Below, piece after piece: positions 59,152-64,000 of a stretch of DNA of 64,000 bases. The notes under the pieces were generated by a model. The model did no database searches, was not told the DNA's origin, and saw nothing but the letters and a program-made list of their open reading frames with translations. Origin of the DNA: Tabrizicola fusiformis (lineage in GTDB: Bacteria > Pseudomonadota > Alphaproteobacteria > Rhodobacterales > Rhodobacteraceae); the NCBI RefSeq assembly GCF_013328815.1, contig NZ_JABUHN010000013.1, positions 1-64,000 of the forward strand, in the 5' to 3' direction. The stretch's first letter is position 1; every line of letters begins with the position of its first letter. Both the position numbers and the translations under genes were made by a program.

Positions 59152-59898
59152 ATGCAGGGCAAGGTTGTGGTGATCACAGGGGCCAGTCGCGGCATCGGCG
59201 CGGCGGCGGCGCGGGTCTTTGCCGCCGCCGGGGCGCAGGTGGCGCTTCTGGCGCGCAGTGCCGATGCGGTGGCGCGTCTGGCGCAGGAGATCGGGCCGCA
59301 GGCTATGGCGCTGGGCTGTGACGTGGCCGATGCGCAGGCGGTGCAGGCGGCGGTTGACGGCGTGGTCGCCCGCTGGGGGCGGCTGGATGTGCTGATCAAC
59401 AATGCCGGCGTGATCGACCCGATTGCCCGGCTGACCGAGGCGGATGCGGCGGACTGGGGCCGCGCCATCGACATCAACCTGAAGGGCGTGTTCCACGGCA
59501 TCCGGGCCGCGGTGCCGGTGATGCGGGCGCAGGGCGGCGGCACGGTGATCACCGTGTCCTCGGGTGCCGCCACCAATCCGCTGGAGGGGTGGAGCAGCTA
59601 TTGCGCCGGTAAGGCCGGCGCGCTGATGCTGACCCGCGCGCTGCATCTGGAAGAGGGGGGCCATGGCATCCGCGCCCTTGGCCTGTCGCCCGGCACGGTG
59701 GCGACCGAGATGCAGGTGAAGATCAAAGCCAGCGGCGTGAACCCGGTTTCGGCGCTGGATCCTTCGGTGCATATCCCCGCCGATTGGCCGGCGCGGGCGC
59801 TGTTGTGGATGTGCGGCCCTGCGGCAGGTGGCTGGCTTGGCAAGGACATTTCTTTGCGCGATGAGGCGGTCAGGAAAGCGGTAGGGTTGATTGCATGA
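59152..59898 (+). CDS. Short-chain dehydrogenase/reductase
   Basis: This 248-residue classical SDR has the nucleotide-binding TGASRGIGAAAARVFAAAGA at residues 9-28, NNAGV at about 84, and the catalytic Ser-Tyr-Lys set in VSSGAATNPLEGWSSYCAGKAG (Ser at about 143, Tyr and Lys in YCAGK). It probably oxidises or reduces a small carbonyl compound with NAD(P). It starts at ATG 59152 and overlaps the enoyl-CoA hydratase start (ATGA), which suggests a joint role in a fatty acid or related degradative route. Confidence 0.9.
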   Translation: MQGKVVVITGASRGIGAAAARVFAAAGAQVALLARSADAVARLAQEIGPQAMALGCDVADAQAVQAAVDGVVARWGRLDVLINNAGVIDPIARLTEADAADWGRAIDINLKGVFHGIRAAVPVMRAQGGGTVITVSSGAATNPLEGWSSYCAGKAGALMLTRALHLEEGGHGIRALGLSPGTVATEMQVKIKASGVNPVSALDPSVHIPADWPARALLWMCGPAAGGWLGKDISLRDEAVRKAVGLIA

Positions 59899-60509
59899 TC
59901 GGGATTCAGGACAGCGGGCCCTTGTGGGTTCTGACGCTGCGGCGGCCGGAAAAGGCCAATTCGCTGACGCGCACCATGCTGGAAGCGCTGGCGCGCACTG
60001 TGCGGCGGGCGAGTGTCGAGGGCGCCCGGGCGATCCTGCTTACCGGCGAAGGAAAAGTGTTTTCAGCAGGCGCTGATCTTGACGAGGCGCGGGCGGGTCT
60101 GGCAACGGCGCCCGTCTGGGAAGAGCTGTCTTCGGCCATCGCGGCCTTTCCGGGGCTGACCATCGCCGCGCTGAACGGCACGCTGGCGGGCGGGGCGATG
60201 GGCATGGTTCTGGCCTGTGATATCCGGTTGGCGGTGCCCACGGCCAAGTTCTTTTACCCGGTGATGAAGCTGGGCTTTCTGCCGCAGCCCTCTGACCCCG
60301 CTCGGCTGGCGGCGCTGATCGGCCCGGCGCGGGCCAAGATGATCCTGATGGGCGGCGCGAAGATTGAAGCGGAAGAGGCGCTGGCCTGGGGCCTGATCGA
60401 CCGGATCGTGGCAACCGAGGCGTTGACAGAGACCGCACTGGCGCTTGCCGCCGATACGCTGGCCGCCAGCCCGGCCCATGCGGCGGCGATCAAGCGGCTG
60501 GTGCCATAG
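59895..60509 (+). CDS. Enoyl-CoA hydratase/isomerase family protein
   Basis: This 204-residue crotonase-fold protein has the N-terminal LWVLTLRRPEKANSLTRTML, the oxyanion-hole segment GEGKVFSAGADLDEARAGLA and ALNGTLAGGAMGMVLACDIR. It is about 50 residues shorter than a typical hydratase (about 255), lacking the C-terminal helices. GMVLACDIRLAVPTAKFFYP lacks the usual catalytic Glu pair, so an isomerase, decarboxylase or thioesterase activity is as likely. It is coupled to the SDR gene. Confidence 0.85.
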   Translation: MIGIQDSGPLWVLTLRRPEKANSLTRTMLEALARTVRRASVEGARAILLTGEGKVFSAGADLDEARAGLATAPVWEELSSAIAAFPGLTIAALNGTLAGGAMGMVLACDIRLAVPTAKFFYPVMKLGFLPQPSDPARLAALIGPARAKMILMGGAKIEAEEALAWGLIDRIVATEALTETALALAADTLAASPAHAAAIKRLVP

Positions 60510-60511
60510 CA

Positions 60512-60539
60512 AAAGGCCCCCGGTTTCCCGGGGGCCTTT
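60512..60539. terminator. Bidirectional terminator before clpB
   Basis: AAAGGCCCCCGG and CCGGGGGCCTTT form a perfect 12-bp stem with a 4-base loop, between the end of the hydratase gene and the stop of clpB. The A and T flanks make it work in both directions. Confidence 0.85.
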
Positions 60540-60542
60540 GTC

Positions 60543-63155
60543 TTAGTGAACCACCGCCTGCGCCGGACGTTCGCGGCGCGAGGCGCTGATCCGGTCGCCG
60601 ATGATCAGCCCATCCGGCCCTGCGGAAACCTTGACCACCGAACCGTCCAGCACATCGCCAGCCAGCAGCATTTCCGCCAGCGGGTCTTGCAGGTGGCGCT
60701 GGATCACCCGCTTCAGGGGCCGCGCGCCGAACACCGGGTCATAGCCTTCATCCGCCAGCCAAGCCTTGGCATCGCGGTCTAGCTCCAGCGTGATCTTCCG
60801 CCCGGCCAGCCGCTTTTCAAGGCGGCGCAGCTGGATGGTGACGATCCCGTCCATATCCGCCCGGTTCAGCCGGTCGAAGATGATCTGTTCATCCAGACGG
60901 TTCAGGAATTCGGGCCGGAAATGCGCTCGCACCGCCTCTTCCACCATATGCCGCGCCGGGGCCGGATCGGCGCCTTCCGGCAGTTCCGACAGCGCCCGCG
61001 CCCCGAGGTTGGAGGTCAGCACGATCAGCGTCTGTTTGAAGTCCACCCGGTGGCCCTGACCATCGGTCAGAACGCCATCATCCAAGACCTGCAACAGCAC
61101 GTTGAACACATCCGGGTGGGCCTTTTCCACCTCGTCGAACAGCACGACCTGATAGGGGCGGCGACGGACCGCTTCGGTCAGCACACCACCCTCGTCATAG
61201 CCGACATAGCCCGGAGGGGCGCCGATCAGCCGCGCGACCGAATGCTTCTCCATGAATTCGCTCATGTCGATGCGGACCATCGCATTCTCGTCGTCGAACA
61301 GGTATTCGGCCACCGCCTTGGTCAGCTCGGTCTTGCCCACGCCGGTCGGACCAAGGAACAGGAAGCTGCCCAGCGGCCGCCCCTCATCATTCAGCCCGGC
61401 CCGGGCGCGGCGCACGGCATTGGCCACGGCCACAACTGCGGCGTGCTGCCCGATGACGCGCTTGCCCAGCTCGTCCTCCATCCGCAAGAGCTTTTCCTTC
61501 TCGCCCTCAAGCATCTTGGTGGTGGGAATGCCGGTCCAGCGTTCCACCACTTCGGCAATCTGCTCGGGCCGCACGGCTTCGGCGACAAGGGCATCGCCTT
61601 CGCGGGCTTCGGCTTCGGCCAGCGACTTTTCCAGCCCGGGGATGCGGCCATACTGCAATTCCCCGGCCTTGGCGAAATCGCCCTCGCGCTTGGCCTGCTC
61701 AAGCTCGGCACGGGCACGGTCAAGCTGCTCTTTCAGATCGCGGGCGGCTTCCAGACTGTCGCGTTCGGTCTGCCACTTGGCCGTCATCTCGGCCGAGCGT
61801 TCCATCAGATCGGCAAGCTCTTTCTCCAGCTTTTCCAGCCGGTCTTTCGAAGCCGCGTCGTCTTCCTTCTTCAGCGCCTCGGCCTCGATCTGGCCTTGCA
61901 GAATTTGACGGTCCAGCGCGTCAAGCTCTTCGGGTTTGCTGTCCACCTCCATCCGCAGACGCGAAGCGGCCTCGTCCATCAGGTCAATGGCCTTGTCGGG
62001 CAGGAAACGGTCGGTGATGTAGCGATGGCTCAGGGTGGCCGCAGCCACCAGCGCGGCATCAGCGATGCGCACACCGTGGTGAAGCTCATACTTCTCCTTG
62101 ATGCCGCGCAGGATCGAGATGGTGTCCTCGACCGTCGGCTCCGACACCATCACCGGCTGGAACCGGCGGGCAAGGGCGGCGTCTTTTTCGACATACTTGC
62201 GGTATTCGTCCAGCGTGGTGGCGCCGACGCAATGCAGCTCGCCCCGGGCAAGCGCCGGTTTGATCAGGTTGGCGGCATCCATCGCGCCGTCCGATTTGCC
62301 CGCACCGACCAGCGTGTGCATCTCGTCGATGAAGAGGATGATCTCGCCCGCCGCCGCCTCGATTTCCTTGAGGATCGCCTTCAGACGCTCTTCGAAATCA
62401 CCGCGGTATTTCGCCCCGGCAATCAGCGCGCCCATGTCCAGCGCCATCAGCTTCTTGTTGCGCAAGGATTCCGGCACGTCGCCGTTCACGATGCGCAGGG
62501 CAAGCCCTTCGGCAATCGCGGTCTTGCCCACGCCCGGCTCGCCGATCAGCACCGGGTTGTTCTTGGTGCGACGGCTCAACACCTGCATGGCGCGGCGAAT
62601 CTCGTCGTCGCGGCCGATGATCGGGTCAATCTTGCCTTCTGCCGCCGCTTCGGTCAGGTCGCGGGCGTATTTCTTGAGGGCATCATAGCCCTCTTCCGCC
62701 GAAGCGCTGTCGGCGGTGCGGCCCTTGCGGATGTCATTGATCGCCGCGTTCAGCTTTTGCGCGGTCACGGCACCGGCATCCAGCGCCTCTTTGGCCTTGG
62801 AGGCGACCATGGCCAGCGCCATCAGAATGCGCTCGACCGGGACAAAGCTGTCACCCGCCTTCTTGGCCACCTTTTCAGCCTCGTCCAGCACCTTGGCAAG
62901 GCCCGGGTCCATGAAGGGCTGGGCATCGCCCGTCACCTTGGGCAGCTTGGCCAGCGACAGGGCCAGCGCCTCGGTCACACGGGCGGGTTCGCCACCGGCG
63001 CGGCGGATCAGATTGGCCGAAAGCCCCTGATCATCGTCCATCAACGCCTTGAGCAGATGTTCCGGCGACAACCGCTGATGGTTTTCGCGCATTGCAATCG
63101 TCTGGGCCGCCTGCAGAAAACCGCGCGACCGCTCCGTGAATTTCTCCAAATTCAT
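60543..63155 (-). CDS. clpB: ATP-dependent chaperone ClpB
   Basis: This 870-residue AAA+ disaggregase works with DnaK to rescue aggregated proteins. It has an N-terminal Clp_N domain (residues 1-145), NBD1 with [13 protein letters not shown], the middle coiled-coil region (about 410-530, [20 protein letters not shown]), NBD2 with [14 protein letters not shown], and the C-terminal domain ([20 protein letters not shown]). The full length and the middle domain separate it from ClpA/ClpC. AAGGAGAATGACCG precedes the ATG. No clear heat-shock promoter was identified upstream. Confidence 0.97.
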   Translation of the reverse strand: MNLEKFTERSRGFLQAAQTIAMRENHQRLSPEHLLKALMDDDQGLSANLIRRAGGEPARVTEALALSLAKLPKVTGDAQPFMDPGLAKVLDEAEKVAKKAGDSFVPVERILMALAMVASKAKEALDAGAVTAQKLNAAINDIRKGRTADSASAEEGYDALKKYARDLTEAAAEGKIDPIIGRDDEIRRAMQVLSRRTKNNPVLIGEPGVGKTAIAEGLALRIVNGDVPESLRNKKLMALDMGALIAGAKYRGDFEERLKAILKEIEAAAGEIILFIDEMHTLVGAGKSDGAMDAANLIKPALARGELHCVGATTLDEYRKYVEKDAALARRFQPVMVSEPTVEDTISILRGIKEKYELHHGVRIADAALVAAATLSHRYITDRFLPDKAIDLMDEAASRLRMEVDSKPEELDALDRQILQGQIEAEALKKEDDAASKDRLEKLEKELADLMERSAEMTAKWQTERDSLEAARDLKEQLDRARAELEQAKREGDFAKAGELQYGRIPGLEKSLAEAEAREGDALVAEAVRPEQIAEVVERWTGIPTTKMLEGEKEKLLRMEDELGKRVIGQHAAVVAVANAVRRARAGLNDEGRPLGSFLFLGPTGVGKTELTKAVAEYLFDDENAMVRIDMSEFMEKHSVARLIGAPPGYVGYDEGGVLTEAVRRRPYQVVLFDEVEKAHPDVFNVLLQVLDDGVLTDGQGHRVDFKQTLIVLTSNLGARALSELPEGADPAPARHMVEEAVRAHFRPEFLNRLDEQIIFDRLNRADMDGIVTIQLRRLEKRLAGRKITLELDRDAKAWLADEGYDPVFGARPLKRVIQRHLQDPLAEMLLAGDVLDGSVVKVSAGPDGLIIGDRISASRRERPAQAVVH

Positions 63156-63417
63156 CGGTCATTCTCCTTTTTCAAGCACCGCCCGCGAACGCCCTTTCAA
63201 GGCACGCCCGCATTGGCCTTGCGCCAGATTTGGGATGCGGCACCGCCGCTTGCAAGCCTTCTGCATGAGGTGGCCGAAAATATCGCGGCGGTGATCGCCA
63301 ATGCGGAAATCCGCCGGTTTGCCCACAACCTTCGGCGGAGCAGCGCGTGCGCGGAAACCCGCGCTTGCGGCCCGGCAACAGCAGAGCGCCTATGGTTGAA
63401 AACAGCACAGGCACTGC

Positions 63418-63765
63418 ATGACCGACACGCTTCAACCCCTGATCCACAAGGCCCAGCTTCTGGGTCTGCGCGTTCACGTCGCCCGCGCCGGGCTGTGCCT
63501 TGGCGATGCGGCCCGCGCCTTGCCGCTGGAAGACGGCTCGATCGCGGTCGAGGCCGAGGTGCGCCGCCCGCTGCTTGGTCTCTTGCCGCGGCGCCGTGCC
63601 ACGATCCTGGGGCATCTGGGCCCGGCGGCCAGCCGCATTCTTGCCCCGGCGATTGCCGAAGGCCGCCCGCTGCGCCTGCGGATCGTCGGGCTGACGCCGG
63701 AACATCTGGCTGGTCCGCAAGGCCCCGAGGTCCACGTCTCGGTCTGGGGCGAGGCGCGGGGTTAA
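63418..63765 (+). CDS. Hypothetical protein (115 aa)
   Basis: This 115-residue protein begins MTDTLQPLIHKAQLLGLRVH and has a compact beta-rich body (EDGSIAVEAEVRRPLLGLLP, RRRATILGHLGPAASRILAP, PLRLRIVGLTPEHLAG). It has no membrane segment and no known domain. The stop overlaps the stop of the convergent TolB-like gene by 2 bp. It is divergent from clpB with 262 bp between, in which nothing else was found. Confidence 0.6.
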   Translation: MTDTLQPLIHKAQLLGLRVHVARAGLCLGDAARALPLEDGSIAVEAEVRRPLLGLLPRRRATILGHLGPAASRILAPAIAEGRPLRLRIVGLTPEHLAGPQGPEVHVSVWGEARG

Positions 63766-64000
63766 TCCGGCAGATAGCGCATATAGGCAAAGGCACTGCC
63801 ATCGGGCGCCCAGTTCGGCACGTTGATCGTGCCCTGCCCGCCGGTGAAAGAGGCCGCCACCCGCCGGTTGCCGCCCTCCGGGTCGCACAGCACCAGCGAG
63901 ACCGGCAGATCGGGCGGATGGCCAAGGGTGCCCGGCGGATAGGCAAGATAAAGCAGATGCCGCCCGCAAGGCGAGGGATGCGGAAACCAGTTCACATTCT
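63762..64000 (-). CDS. TolB/WD40-like beta-propeller protein, C-terminal part
   Basis: Only the last 79 codons lie in the window; the gene continues past position 64000, so the coding sequence is partial. The segment WFPHPSPCGRHLLYLAYPPG, then VLCDPEGGNRRVAASFTGGQ and PNWAPDGSAFAYMRYLPD, has the WxPDG repeat and blade pattern of TolB-type and PD40 propellers. It may be a periplasmic or cytoplasmic propeller of unknown function. No start can be given. Confidence 0.65.
   Translation of the reverse strand, partial: NVNWFPHPSPCGRHLLYLAYPPGTLGHPPDLPVSLVLCDPEGGNRRVAASFTGGQGTINVPNWAPDGSAFAYMRYLPD

Noticed and set aside
63156-63417. Heat-shock (RpoH-type) promoter before clpB.
   Set aside because: A CTTGAAA-like box occurs, but no matching -10 element at suitable spacing was found.

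Overview
The window is a GC-rich chromosomal segment from a member of the Rhodobacteraceae (Rhodobacter/Cereibacter/Gemmobacter-like). The evidence is the order hvrA-hvrB-...-ahcY, known from Rhodobacter capsulatus, the tsaD-gpsA-yciI-EVE block divergent from hemD/COG4223/hemY, frequent ATGA-coupled genes and TTG starts, and the imperfect palindrome containing TTTCATCTTGG...CCAAGATGAAA after dapE. The assignment rests on gene content and motif recognition, because no database search was possible.

Layout. 1-12.65 kb: H-NS-like HvrA, LysR regulator HvrB with a divergent 31-codon ORF, HD hydrolase, GT8 glycosyltransferase, ahcY with promoter and terminator, a DUF2853 protein, an Fsr-type MFS transporter, then tsaD-gpsA-yciI-EVE on the minus strand and hemD-COG4223-hemY on the plus strand. 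12.7-27.3 kb: an integrated element of about 14.6 kb inserted in the anticodon arm of a tRNA-Thr(CGT) gene. The host tRNA is split into a 3' part (12679-12730) and a 5' part (27283-27322) that share a 16-bp core. The element carries its own complete tRNA-Thr(CGT) at 12821-12896. It encodes a tyrosine integrase, an AlpA/Xis-like protein, an unrecognised 423-residue protein, a phage packaging module (DUF4055 portal, coiled-coil protein, small terminase-like protein and an internally shortened large terminase) with no capsid or tail genes recognised, and accessory genes. The accessory genes include a tightly overlapping three-gene cassette (TIGR04255 family protein, membrane-anchored GWDG-motif protein, small CxxC protein) and a 365-residue protein with one hydrophobic segment. 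These are the best candidates in the window for an undescribed, possibly defensive, system.

27.6-34.4 kb: a complete urease operon ureD-A-J-B-orf-C-orf-E-F-G with two unrelated ORFs inside it, and a UreC with an apparent N-terminal insertion. 34.3-45.5 kb: LOG-family protein, APH-like kinase, dapD with a strong terminator, a DUF4347-like protein with a His/Cys pair, a secreted-protein gene broken by an in-frame TAA, a Hint-domain protein, dapE, RNase R, a MltB-type lytic transglycosylase and a class II cytochrome c.

45.5-64 kb: paired I78-like inhibitors, class III alcohol dehydrogenase, a SecD-like periplasmic protein, a YbaK deacylase, MlaA/MlaC-type lipid transport genes, a type I secretion ABC/HlyD pair, a DEAD-box helicase with a repetitive basic tail, a CysQ-like phosphatase with PmbA, a DUF2125 protein, an SDR/enoyl-CoA hydratase pair, clpB, a small hypothetical protein and the C-terminus of a TolB/WD40-like protein that runs off the window.
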